13,996 bases of DNA from Thiobacillus sp. (GCA_024710445.1 JANJUT010000001.1:1-13996), one strand, 5' to 3'; counted from the stretch's first letter, positions 1-6,094 are shown. Program-made: numbers and translations. The notes: generated by a model not told the origin, from the letters alone.

Positions 1-282
1 GCCGGGCCGGATCATCTGCGCGAACTGCGCGAGATCATCTACCCCAGCCTGAAGCCGGAACGCACGGCCGAGATGCCCACCCCGGCAGGCTTTGCCCGCC
101 TGCCGAGGGAGACGCTGCACTTTTCCATCGAGTTGACCCATGCCGAGCAGATTGCCGACCTGCTGACCATGACGCCGCATCTCTACCGCGCCAAGGCCGG
201 GGGCCGTGCGCAGGCTGCGGCATTGACGGCGCTGTCGCTGAGCGTGGATGTGCGGCTGACGGGTTTTGAACGTTTGCCTTAG
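1..282 (+). CDS. rlmA: 23S rRNA (guanine-N1)-methyltransferase, RlmA-like, C-terminal part
   Basis: The reading frame is open from the first base of the window and ends at TAG 280-282, so only the last 93 residues are present. They read AGPDHLRELREIIYPSLKPE and onward. The stretch LLTMTPHLYRAK resembles the conserved C-terminal block of the RlmA/YebH family (LLQMTPFAWRA in E. coli as I recall it), and HLRELREIIYP matches the conserved segment after the Rossmann core. RlmA uses SAM to methylate N1 of a guanine in helix 35 of 23S rRNA (G745 in E. coli); the N-terminal zinc finger and the SAM site would lie left of the window. The ATG at 73 is internal and not the true start. The glycosylase gene follows after 3 bases, so the two are probably co-transcribed. 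The RlmA versus RlmA(II) specificity cannot be told from this fragment. Confidence 0.72.
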   Translation, partial: AGPDHLRELREIIYPSLKPERTAEMPTPAGFARLPRETLHFSIELTHAEQIADLLTMTPHLYRAKAGGRAQAAALTALSLSVDVRLTGFERLP

Positions 283-285
283 CCC

Positions 286-789
286 ATGCATGACACCGGC
301 TTCCCACCCATCGCTGGCACACATGCGCGTGTGCTGATCCTCGGCAGCCTGCCCGGACAGGTTTCGTTGCAGCGCCAGCAGTACTACGCTCTGCCGCAGA
401 ATGCGTTCTGGAAAATCATGGGCCGCCTTGTCGGTGCAAACCCGGAATTACCCTACGCGGAGCGCACGCAATGCCTTGTGCAGAACGGGATTGCCCTGTG
501 GGATGTCTGCGCTGCGGCACAGCGGCCGGGCAGCCTCGACGCTGCGATCGTGCATTCGAGCGTGGTGCCCAATGACTTCGCCTCGTTCCTCGCGTCCCAT
601 CCGGGCATCGGGCTGATCTGCTTCAACGGCGGCAAGGCGGCCGATCTCTATCGCCGGCTTGTACTGCCCGGCCTGCCGGACACGGCACGCGCCATCCGCA
701 CTGAAACGCTGCCCTCGACCAGCCCGGCCCATGCGGCGATGCCGCTTGAAGCAAAACTGACACGCTGGGCGGCTGTACTGAAAATCTGA
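286..789 (+). CDS. DNA-deoxyinosine glycosylase (HDG, uracil-DNA glycosylase family 6)
   Basis: A 167-residue protein with the signature of family 6 of the uracil-DNA glycosylase superfamily, which removes hypoxanthine (deaminated adenine) from DNA in base excision repair. Motif 1 is seen as GSLPG-x-x-SL at residues 20-28, followed by QYYALPQNAFW (32-42). Asn39 in that segment is at the position of the catalytic Asn known for this family. GIALWDV (68-74) is the base-pocket segment, and LPSTSPAHA (142-150) is the C-terminal motif that contacts the minor groove. The length matches the family. The ATG at 286 is chosen because it comes 3 bases after the upstream stop; no clear Shine-Dalgarno sequence precedes it, so translational coupling to rlmA is likely. 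An annotation of 'G/U mismatch-specific DNA glycosylase' is possible for the same protein. Confidence 0.85.
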   Translation: MHDTGFPPIAGTHARVLILGSLPGQVSLQRQQYYALPQNAFWKIMGRLVGANPELPYAERTQCLVQNGIALWDVCAAAQRPGSLDAAIVHSSVVPNDFASFLASHPGIGLICFNGGKAADLYRRLVLPGLPDTARAIRTETLPSTSPAHAAMPLEAKLTRWAAVLKI

Positions 790-857
790 AGACGTTAAAC
801 TTGGACCTTCAGCGGCTTCACGCATTGATGCAGCCGCGAATCATTCATTCAAACACC

Positions 858-1508
858 ATGACCCATACACCGCCCATTCAGCTCGACGCCGCCCATTTCG
901 ACAGCAAAGCCCGCCAATGGGACGAAAACCCGGTATTCCAGGAACGCGGACTCAAGATTGCGAATGCCGTCCGCAAAGCCGTGCCCCTGCACCGGCAGAT
1001 GCGCGCCCTCGACTATGGCTGCGGCACCGGACTGCTGTCCTTTCCGCTCAAGGATGAACTCGGCGCGATCCTGATGGCGGACAATTCGAGCGGCATGCTC
1101 GAAGTCGTGGCCGAGAAGATCGCTGCGCAGGGCGTGATGAACATGACGCCGCTGAAGCTGGACCTGCTCGCCGACCCGCTGCCGGCGCAGACCTTCGATC
1201 TGATCGTCACCGCGATGACGCTGCACCATGTGCCCGACACCGACCATATCCTGCGTGTCTTCCACGACCTGCTGAACCCCGGCGGCTATCTGTGCATCGC
1301 CGACCTGGACCAGGAGGACGGCTCGTTTCACGGGCAGGAAGTCGATGTGCACCATGGGTTCGATCAGACCGATCTGGGTCGGCGCACCGCACAGGCGGGG
1401 TTTACCGACGCGCAGTTTCAGACGGTATTCACCATTACCAAGGAACGCGAAAGCGGAACGCAGGACTACCCGGTGTTCCTGATGACGGCACGCCGCGCAG
1501 GCGCTTAG
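858..1508 (+). CDS. class I SAM-dependent methyltransferase
   Basis: A 216-residue Rossmann-fold methyltransferase of the Methyltransf_11/25 type. Motif I (SAM glycine loop) is LDYGCGTGLL at 51-60, the acidic ribose-binding residue is likely Asp75 (LMADNSSGM), and FDLIVTAMTLHHVPD (113-127) is the motif IV region. A typical late strand LLNPGGYLCIADLD follows (138-151). The C-terminal half carries histidines (HGQEVDVHHGFD), seen in relatives annotated as generic methyltransferases. The substrate cannot be inferred. The frame is open back to a TTG at 801, but the ATG at 858 (MTHTPPIQLD) fits the family's usual N-terminus (FDSKAxxWD begins at residue 14) and is preferred, although no strong ribosome binding site precedes it. 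The 68-base gap to the glycosylase stop shows no obvious promoter. Confidence 0.8.
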   Translation: MTHTPPIQLDAAHFDSKARQWDENPVFQERGLKIANAVRKAVPLHRQMRALDYGCGTGLLSFPLKDELGAILMADNSSGMLEVVAEKIAAQGVMNMTPLKLDLLADPLPAQTFDLIVTAMTLHHVPDTDHILRVFHDLLNPGGYLCIADLDQEDGSFHGQEVDVHHGFDQTDLGRRTAQAGFTDAQFQTVFTITKERESGTQDYPVFLMTARRAGA

Positions 1509-1538
1509 CTGCCCAGAACAGGACCAGAGGATCACGCA

Positions 1539-1955
1539 ATGGGTTTTGAATACATGTTTTTCAGCGAGGCACTGCGCGACCGCTTCATGGCGTTTGCGGC
1601 GGAGCACGGCATCGCCAGCACCATGCGGCAGGACGAGATCGCAGGCTTTGTGGTCGAGCTGCCGGACGGACTGGCCGATGACCTGCAGGACACCATCGAC
1701 GACGAGTACGATTCGATCATGGACGAACAGATGCTGCTCGCCGAGGCGGACGAGGAACTGGTCAGCCACCATGCGTTCGGCGTCACGGTGACGCTGGAAG
1801 ATGGCAGCACCCGCGCCGTACGCATTCCCCCGGCAGTGGCGCGCCGCCTGCTGGAGCATTTCACGCCCGACGAGGTCCACGAGATCGCCACCGCCATTGT
1901 GCAAAGCGCCGAGAATCCGGTCGACGGCCCGATTTGCCACAAGCCCCCAAAATAG
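1539..1955 (+). CDS. conserved hypothetical small acidic protein
   Basis: A 138-residue, strongly acidic, soluble-looking protein that I cannot assign to a named family. There is no signal peptide, membrane segment, CxxC pair or known catalytic motif. The N-terminal part (MGFEYMFFSEALRDRFMAFA) looks like a short strand-helix unit. The middle is Asp/Glu rich (DDLQDTIDDEYDSIMDEQ), and the C-terminal part has a helix (PPAVARRLLEHFTPDEVHEI) followed by a tail ending GPICHKPPK. Coding status is supported by a good ribosome binding site (AGAGGA 1526-1531, 7 bases before the ATG), codon use like its neighbours, and a start 30 bases after the methyltransferase stop. It is probably co-transcribed with that methyltransferase; no function is proposed. 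Confidence 0.75.
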   Translation: MGFEYMFFSEALRDRFMAFAAEHGIASTMRQDEIAGFVVELPDGLADDLQDTIDDEYDSIMDEQMLLAEADEELVSHHAFGVTVTLEDGSTRAVRIPPAVARRLLEHFTPDEVHEIATAIVQSAENPVDGPICHKPPK

Positions 1956-1985
1956 TTGCGGCAGCACGGCAGATCTGCCCTTCGC

Positions 1986-2000
1986 CCTGCCCCGGGCAGG
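1986..2000 (+). terminator. GC-rich hairpin after the hypothetical gene
   Basis: CCTGCCC (1986-1992), one C, then GGGCAGG (1994-2000) form a perfect inverted repeat, realistically a 6-bp stem with a 3-base loop. It lies 30 bases after the stop of the acidic protein and 30 bases before the response-regulator box of the next gene. No T-run follows, so it is not a classical intrinsic terminator. It may be a pause or factor-assisted end, or chance in GC-rich DNA. Confidence 0.3.
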
Positions 2001-2029
2001 CTGATGGAGCCCGGCCTGTCGCGCCTGTT

Positions 2030-2062
2030 CTTAAGGAACATTTAAGTATTGCGCACCATACT
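2030..2062 (+). promoter_or_regulatory. PmrA/QseB-type response-regulator box and promoter of cytochrome b561
   Basis: CTTAAG (2030-2035), 5 bases, TTTAAG (2041-2046) is a direct repeat with an 11-base period, one turn of DNA. It matches the published box for PmrA (BasR)/QseB-family OmpR-type regulators, two (C/T)TTAA(G/T)-like half-sites 5 bases apart. Ten bases after the box lies CATACT (2057-2062), a plausible -10 element. No good -35 is seen, as expected if the box takes its place and the regulator activates. Nearly the same unit occurs at 2667-2699. The regulator itself is not in this window; the assignment rests on the motif match. Confidence 0.6.
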
Positions 2063-2097
2063 GCAATTGATAATTGTGTTTTCGCAAAAGGAAAATG

Positions 2098-2646
2098 ATG
2101 AACCTGAAAAACACTGCAAGCCGCTATGGCTGCCTTTCCATCGGAATTCACTGGATGATGGTGCTGCTGTTCGTCGCGGTGTACGCAGCCGTCAATCTGC
2201 ATGAACTGTTCGAAAAAGGCAGCGATCTTCGCGAGGCGCTGATGACCTGGCACTTCATGCTCGGCTTGCTGGTGGGCGCACTGGTCTGGCTACGCCTGGC
2301 GGCGCGCCTGTCCGGCCCCACGCCCGCCATCGTGCCGGAGCCGCCGGGTCTGCAACAACTCTCGTCCAGGCTGCTGCATCTGGCGTTATACCTGCTGATG
2401 ATCGGCATGCCGTTGACCGGCTGGCTGATGCTCAGTGCCGCCGGAAAGCCGATCCCGTTCTTTGGTCTGGAATTGCCCGCACTGATCGGTGAAAACAGGG
2501 ACCTCGGAAAACAGATCAAGGAATTGCACGAAACAGTGGGAACTGCAGGCTATTTCCTCATCGGCCTGCATACAGTGGCCGCTTTGTACCATCACTACAT
2601 CAAGGGTGACAATACGCTGACACGCATGCTTCCCGAGCGGAAATAA
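2098..2646 (+). CDS. cytochrome b561 family protein
   Basis: A 182-residue inner-membrane di-heme b-type cytochrome like E. coli CybB, which passes electrons from ubiquinol, in E. coli shown to act as a superoxide:ubiquinone oxidoreductase. Four hydrophobic segments are visible, near residues 15-33, 52-68, 92-112 and 148-167. Candidate heme-ligand histidines are His18 (IHWMM), His52 (TWHF), His144 (LHETVG) and His158 (GLHTVAALYHHY), spaced as in CybB. There are tandem ATG codons at 2095 and 2098; the second is chosen because AAAGGA (2087-2092) then sits 5 bases away instead of 2. The gene has its own promoter with a PmrA/QseB-type box. It has no partner in the same transcript that I can prove, but the next gene carries the same leader, so a shared response is likely. 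The frame is also open to a TTG at 2074, which lies too close to the promoter. Confidence 0.87.
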   Translation: MNLKNTASRYGCLSIGIHWMMVLLFVAVYAAVNLHELFEKGSDLREALMTWHFMLGLLVGALVWLRLAARLSGPTPAIVPEPPGLQQLSSRLLHLALYLLMIGMPLTGWLMLSAAGKPIPFFGLELPALIGENRDLGKQIKELHETVGTAGYFLIGLHTVAALYHHYIKGDNTLTRMLPERK

Positions 2647-2666
2647 GCCCGTTCGTTCAGCCCCCC

Positions 2667-2699
2667 CTTAAGGAATCTTTAAGCATTGCGCACCATGCT
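2667..2699 (+). promoter_or_regulatory. PmrA/QseB-type response-regulator box and promoter of the DnrO-like gene
   Basis: CTTAAG (2667-2672), 5 bases, TTTAAG (2678-2683), then 10 bases, then CATGCT (2694-2699) as possible -10. The arrangement and spacing are identical to the box at 2030-2062; over 34 bases from the first C the two copies differ at only 4 positions. The box starts 20 bases after the cytochrome b561 stop, so the downstream gene can be transcribed on its own. Confidence 0.6.
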
Positions 2700-2738
2700 G
2701 GGACCTGTTGATAATCAAGCTTTTGCTAAGGAGAAATG

Positions 2739-3227
2739 ATGCTCACGCTATTACGATTGGCAGGTCTCGGGATATGTGCCGCAACGGGGCTGGTGTCGCT
2801 TGCCGCTCCGGTTTACGCCAGCGAACACGAGCATAAGCATGAAGTGCAGCATGCTGCGCCGGTGTTGAAGCCGGGCCAGAAATGGGCCTCCGACGAAGTG
2901 TTGCGACAGGGCATGGACAACATCCGCAAAGCGATGCTCGCAAACCGTGAAGCCATCGAGAAAGAACGCCTCGGCGCCCAGGATTATCAGAAGCTGGCTG
3001 CAGCCGTGAGCAAGGAAACCGCCAACATCGTGAAAAACTGCCGGCTCAGCAAGGATGCCGATGCTGCCTTCCATACCATCGTGCTTGCCGACCTGATGCA
3101 GAGCACGGAAATGATGCAGACCTCGCCAAAGGTGCAGGTGCAGCGGGCCGGTGCGTTCGCGGTGCTGCAGTCCTTGCGCCACTACGGCAACTATTTCCAG
3201 CATCCCGGCTGGGAGATCGGCCAATAG
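2739..3227 (+). CDS. DnrO-like secreted protein, histidine-rich N-terminus
   Basis: A 162-residue exported protein. A Sec signal peptide is clear: hydrophobic core after MLTLLRLAG and cleavage probably after PVYA (residue 27). The mature N-terminus is SEHEHKHEVQH, a possible metal-binding patch. The rest is mostly helical with QKWASDEVLRQGMDNIRKAM (48-67), one Cys (NIVKNCRL, Cys101) and an end HYGNYFQHPGWEIGQ. This pattern (KWATDxxLRxGMxxIRxAM, HPGW end) is what betaproteobacterial proteins labelled 'DnrO' show; I know no proven function for them. It has no CxxCH, so it is not a c-type cytochrome, though a four-helix bundle is plausible. ATG codons stand in tandem at 2736 and 2739; the second gives 5 bases to AAGGAG (2728-2733). 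The shared promoter suggests it works together with the preceding cytochrome b561. Confidence 0.75.
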   Translation: MLTLLRLAGLGICAATGLVSLAAPVYASEHEHKHEVQHAAPVLKPGQKWASDEVLRQGMDNIRKAMLANREAIEKERLGAQDYQKLAAAVSKETANIVKNCRLSKDADAAFHTIVLADLMQSTEMMQTSPKVQVQRAGAFAVLQSLRHYGNYFQHPGWEIGQ

Positions 3228-3237
3228 ATAGCGGATG

Positions 3238-3255
3238 AGCGTGATAAGTCACGCT
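3238..3255. repeat. 18-base perfect inverted repeat downstream of the DnrO-like gene
   Basis: AGCGTGA (3238-3244), TAAG, TCACGCT (3249-3255) is a perfect 7-bp stem with a 4-base loop, starting 10 bases after the stop of the DnrO-like gene. It is not followed by a T-run. It may end the transcript with help of Rho, protect the 3' end, or be an operator for the glutathione transferase gene starting about 90 bases further on. I cannot decide between these. Confidence 0.4.
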
Positions 3256-3341
3256 ATTCATGGCACGGAAAGTGCACGGGACCACCTGTTTACGCTATCG
3301 TCGGGGTTAGCCACCCAAAACGTGCTCGCCACACTGCAACC

Positions 3342-4133
3342 ATGAAAAAACCCATCCTCTACCACATGCCCGTCTGTCCCTTCTGCCAGCGGGTGGACAT
3401 CCTGCTGACGCTGAAGGACCGCCGCGACGACATCGAGGTTCAGTCGATCGACATCACGCAACCCCGGCCTGAGGCGCTGCTGCAGAAAACGCATGGACCG
3501 ACGGCGCTGCCGGTTCTGGAGACTGCCGATGGCCATATCGTCAAGGAAAGTCTGGTGATCCTGCAGTATCTCGATGAGATCTATCCGGAGCGCCCGGTCG
3601 CCCAGCGCGACCCCTGGCGGCGCGCGGTGGAGAACATGCTGACGCGCATGGATAGTGAGTTCTTCATGCCGGGATTCGGCTGGCTGAGGAACCAGGACCC
3701 CTCGCGCCGCGATGCCCTGCGCGAAGGCATGCTGAAGCAGTATGCGCAGCTGAACGATTTTCTGCAGGAACATGCACCGTCCGGCCCGTTTCTGTTCGAG
3801 GACTTCGGCTGGGCGGAAACGGTTTTCACGCCTTTCTTCCAGCGCTTCTGGTTTCTGGAATATTACGAAGGCTTCACCCTGCCCGACGAGCCGCGCTACG
3901 CTCGAGTGCGCCAGTGGGCAGAGGCCTGCCTCGCGCATCCGGCCGCGCAGCAGGTAACGAAGGAAGAAGTGATCAAGCTCTATTACGACTTCTCGAAAGG
4001 CGCAGGCAACGGTTCCTTGCCTCCCGGCCGCACACGTTCATCCCTGGTCTTTGAGCCTGACTGGCGCAGCCGTCCCTGGCCGCCGAAGAACAAGTACGAA
4101 CACAGTGCGACCGACGCGGAACTGGGCTTGTAA
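3342..4133 (+). CDS. glutathione S-transferase family protein (CPFC type)
   Basis: A 263-residue cytosolic protein with a thioredoxin-fold N-terminal domain and a helical C-terminal GST domain. The active site is CPFCQR at residues 12-17, like glutaredoxins and Cys-type (omega/Clic-like) transferases, so Cys12 rather than Ser/Tyr would be catalytic. ALPVL carries the cis-Pro at 57, and ES (69-70) followed by ILQYLDEIYP is the glutathione gamma-glutamyl contact. Residues about 85-215 form the all-helical domain. The last 45 residues (PPGRTRSSLVFEPDWRSRPW onward) extend past the usual GST end and look unstructured. Likely role: glutathione-dependent thiol transfer or reduction; the substrate is unknown. 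Start at ATG 3342; no good ribosome binding site is visible. A glutathione-linked GFA-type gene follows after 26 bases, so the two may form an operon. Confidence 0.8.
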   Translation: MKKPILYHMPVCPFCQRVDILLTLKDRRDDIEVQSIDITQPRPEALLQKTHGPTALPVLETADGHIVKESLVILQYLDEIYPERPVAQRDPWRRAVENMLTRMDSEFFMPGFGWLRNQDPSRRDALREGMLKQYAQLNDFLQEHAPSGPFLFEDFGWAETVFTPFFQRFWFLEYYEGFTLPDEPRYARVRQWAEACLAHPAAQQVTKEEVIKLYYDFSKGAGNGSLPPGRTRSSLVFEPDWRSRPWPPKNKYEHSATDAELGL

Positions 4134-4159
4134 ATCAAGAAAAAACGAGGCGCTGCGAG

Positions 4160-4573
4160 ATGGACAGGGTTACGGGCAGATGTCTTTGCGGGGCAGTACG
4201 ATTCGAGATCAATGGTCCGATTCGCCATATCGTGCACTGTCATTGTTCCCAATGCCGCAAGGCCCAGGGTAGCGCATTCGCCACCAACGGCATCGTCAGC
4301 ACATCCGACTTCAGATTGCTTGCCGGAGCGGACGAACTCACCGGCTACGAATCCACGCCCGGCCAGACCAAATATTTCTGCAGGATCTGCGGTTCTCCAA
4401 TCCTGAGCAAAACCGCATCGAAGCCGGATCAGGTCCGGGTGCGGGTCGGCAGCATCGACTCCGACATCAAGGAACGCCCCGAGGCCCATATTTTTGTTGG
4501 GTCCAGGGCCAACTGGGAAGAGATCAGCGGCGACCTGCCGCAATACGAAGGCTACGAGCCTGGACGCAGCTGA
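4160..4573 (+). CDS. GFA/CENP-V family zinc-binding protein
   Basis: A 137-residue protein with the zinc-binding signature of the Gfa-like (glutathione-dependent formaldehyde-activating) fold. Cysteines are at 8 and 10 (CLCG), 27, 29 and 32 (CHCSQCRKAQGSAF) and 74 and 77 (FCRICGSP). This is the full set for the two zinc sites of the fold. Gfa of Paracoccus was described as speeding S-hydroxymethylglutathione formation, later disputed; most family members have no known activity, so I would name it by fold only. The ATG at 4160 is supported by CGAGG (4146-4150) 9 bases upstream. It starts 26 bases after the glutathione transferase-like gene and ends facing cfa. Confidence 0.85.
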   Translation: MDRVTGRCLCGAVRFEINGPIRHIVHCHCSQCRKAQGSAFATNGIVSTSDFRLLAGADELTGYESTPGQTKYFCRICGSPILSKTASKPDQVRVRVGSIDSDIKERPEAHIFVGSRANWEEISGDLPQYEGYEPGRS

Positions 4574-4600
4574 TGCCTTCCATCGTCAAACCAGCCTGAC

Positions 4601-4633
4601 CAGGATCCCGCAGGATCCGCCAACGGGATCCTG
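4601..4633. terminator. inverted repeat between convergent genes, possible two-way terminator
   Basis: CAGGATCCCG (4601-4610) and CGGGATCCTG (4624-4633) are a perfect 10-bp inverted repeat with a 13-base loop. The loop itself starts with another CAGGATCC (4611-4618), so the right arm could pair with either copy. It lies between the stop of the GFA gene (4573) and the stop of cfa (4651, other strand), where a bidirectional terminator would be expected. There is no strong T-run on either side, so termination efficiency is uncertain. Confidence 0.55.
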
Positions 4634-4650
4634 TGTTCGTGTTCTGCGCT

Positions 4651-5823
4651 TTAGCGCACCGAACGATACACGCTGCCCTTTTCCGGTTTGCTGAGCACCA
4701 ATTGCCAGAGTTGCCCCTGGCGGGAACGGAAAAAGCCGGCACAGCTCAGCAGGTAATATTTCCACATACGGAAAAAGCGCTTGCCATATTTTTTCTCCAG
4801 AAAAGGCCAGGCCGTTTCGAAGTTTTCCCACCAGGCCATCAGGGTGTGGTCGTAATCCATACCAAAATTGTGCCAGTCCTCGATCAGGAAGCGACGCTCC
4901 AGGGCTGACGACACCTCCCTGGCCGAGGGCAGCTTGCCATTGGGGAAGATGTATTTGTCAATCCATGCGTCGGTCTTGGGTGAAGTGACGGCATTGCCGA
5001 TGGTATGCAACAGGAACAGGCCGTCATCCTTGAGGGCGCGGTGTACGGTGTCGAAATAGGTAGTGTAGTTTTTCGGGCCAACATGCTCGAACATGCCCAC
5101 TGAAACGATCTTGTCGAATTTATCGGTGAGGTCCCGGTAGTCCATCAACTCGATTGACACCGGAAGACCAGCACACCGCTCCCGCGCCAGTTTCTGCTGC
5201 TCTTTCGAAACCGTGATGCCGACCACTTCGACGCCGTAGTGCTCCGCGGCAAAACGGGCCAGCCCGCCCCATCCGCAACCAATCTCGAGCAGGCGCTCGC
5301 CGCGCTGCAACTCGAGCTTGCGGCAGATCATGTCCAGTTTTTTCTGTTGCGCATCCCGCAGCCCGGCCGCGTCATGCCAATAGGCGCAGGAATAGCTCAT
5401 GGTCGGGTCGAGCATGGCCTCGAACACATCGTTACCGATGTCGTAATGCTGCTCGCCCACCTGAAAGGCACGCTGGCTGGATTGAAGGTTGAACAGGCTG
5501 TGGCGCAGGATTTCACCCAGCAGGCGGAGCCGTGACCAGTTGTCGATTTTGTCTTCGACATTGGCGCTCAGCAGGCGATGGAACATCTGGTCCAGGCGTT
5601 CACACTCCCACATCCCGTCCATATAGGCCTCGCCAAAGCCAAGTGAACCTTTCGCAAGGATGCGCTGATAAACCCGCTCGTCAAATATCTGGATATCCCA
5701 AGTGGCGTCGCCGTTGATCGAAATTCCCGCCTGGGCGGTGAGGCTACGAATGACATCAGGGGGATCCTGAAGCGCCGAGGCATCCCCTGCAGGATCAAGA
5801 GCCAGAACTTCTTCCATTTGCAT
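4651..5823 (-). CDS. cfa: cyclopropane-fatty-acyl-phospholipid synthase
   Basis: A 390-residue enzyme that adds a methylene group from SAM to the double bond of unsaturated acyl chains in membrane phospholipids, usually on entry to stationary phase or under acid stress. The residues known from E. coli Cfa line up with a constant offset of 7: Cys146 (SCAYW), Glu246 (GMFEHVGPKNY), His273 (LLHTIG) and Cys361 (YYLLSCAGFFRSR), equal to Cys139, Glu239, His266 and Cys354. The SAM loop is LLEIGCGWGGLA (178-189). The N-terminal domain (1-115, with FGEAYMDGMWE) and the end QLWQLVLSKP are typical, and the length agrees with E. coli (382). The ATG at 5823 has AGGA (5832-5835 on the complementary strand) 8 bases upstream. 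A promoter with nearby palindromes precedes it, so it is probably transcribed and regulated alone. Confidence 0.95.
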   Translation of the reverse strand: MQMEEVLALDPAGDASALQDPPDVIRSLTAQAGISINGDATWDIQIFDERVYQRILAKGSLGFGEAYMDGMWECERLDQMFHRLLSANVEDKIDNWSRLRLLGEILRHSLFNLQSSQRAFQVGEQHYDIGNDVFEAMLDPTMSYSCAYWHDAAGLRDAQQKKLDMICRKLELQRGERLLEIGCGWGGLARFAAEHYGVEVVGITVSKEQQKLARERCAGLPVSIELMDYRDLTDKFDKIVSVGMFEHVGPKNYTTYFDTVHRALKDDGLFLLHTIGNAVTSPKTDAWIDKYIFPNGKLPSAREVSSALERRFLIEDWHNFGMDYDHTLMAWWENFETAWPFLEKKYGKRFFRMWKYYLLSCAGFFRSRQGQLWQLVLSKPEKGSVYRSVR

Positions 5824-5841
5824 CGAGAGGGTCCTTTTCTA

Positions 5842-5863
5842 CTAATCATTAGGAGCCCCTAAT
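5842..5863. promoter_or_regulatory. possible operator at the cfa transcription start
   Basis: Three copies of one pentamer in alternating orientation: CTAAT (5842-5846), ATTAG (5848-5852) and CTAAT (5859-5863). They make two overlapping palindromes, CTAAT-C-ATTAG and ATTAGG-AGCC-CCTAAT. The last copy overlaps the predicted -10 box of cfa and the rest covers the expected start point, a position typical for a repressor site. The cognate regulator is unknown. Confidence 0.4.
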
Positions 5864-5889
5864 ATATCGATGCAACACCCATTCAACAA
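5861..5889 (-). promoter_or_regulatory. predicted cfa promoter
   Basis: On the minus strand TTGTTG (5889-5884) and TATATT (5866-5861) are 17 bases apart; TATATT has 5 of 6 matches to the sigma-70 -10 consensus, while the -35 is weak (3 of 6). The predicted start is near 5854, giving a leader of about 30 bases to the cfa ATG. An alternative -35, TTGAAT, has more matches but only a 14-base spacer. Confidence 0.45.
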
Positions 5890-5902
5890 ACGATGATTTT
5901 TT

Positions 5903-5935
5903 GTATTTAATATCGACAAAATCGATATTAAATAC
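5903..5935. repeat. perfect 14-bp AT-rich inverted repeat upstream of the cfa promoter
   Basis: GTATTTAATATCGA (5903-5916), CAAAA, TCGATATTAAATAC (5922-5935) is a perfect inverted repeat of 14-bp arms with a 5-base spacer, in a stretch far more AT-rich than the rest of the window. It ends 14 bases upstream of the predicted -35 of cfa. This position suits a dimeric activator or repressor site or an UP-like element; as RNA it would be a weak AT-rich hairpin, but no gene ends just before it. The remaining bases 5936-6094 show no gene or clear signal. Confidence 0.6.
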
Positions 5936-6094
5936 GTGTCGCAGTTCTTCCGAAACCATTCCAGGCGCATCAAAAGAGTACAAAACAGAACACGCTTCCG
6001 TTCGCTGCCAGGCAATTTTTCTGCACATCAACATTCAACAGGCTCAGGACGAGCAGTCTGTGCGGGTACTGCGACACATCAGGCTGCCCCGGAA

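Noticed and set aside
849..1967. A 372-codon open frame on the minus strand opposite the methyltransferase and hypothetical gene
   Set aside because: It spans two genes and their junction in antisense, has no family motif, and the methyltransferase motifs on the + strand are decisive.
2739..3227. Calling the DnrO-like protein a cytochrome c' or c-type cytochrome
   Set aside because: There is no CxxCH heme-attachment motif; only one Cys remains in the mature part.
3258..3938. A 226-codon open frame on the minus strand opposite the glutathione transferase-like gene
   Set aside because: It is antisense to a gene with a clear CPFC active site and GST layout; the translation looks like reverse-frame noise.
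5903..5935. Reading the 14-bp inverted repeat as an intrinsic terminator of ppx
   Set aside because: The stem is almost all A-T, no T-run follows the right arm in the ppx direction, and it lies about 160 bases after the ppx stop but close to the cfa promoter.
5849..6034. A 61-codon open frame on the minus strand upstream of cfa
   Set aside because: It runs through the palindromes and predicted promoter of cfa, shows no family pattern and no good ribosome binding site.
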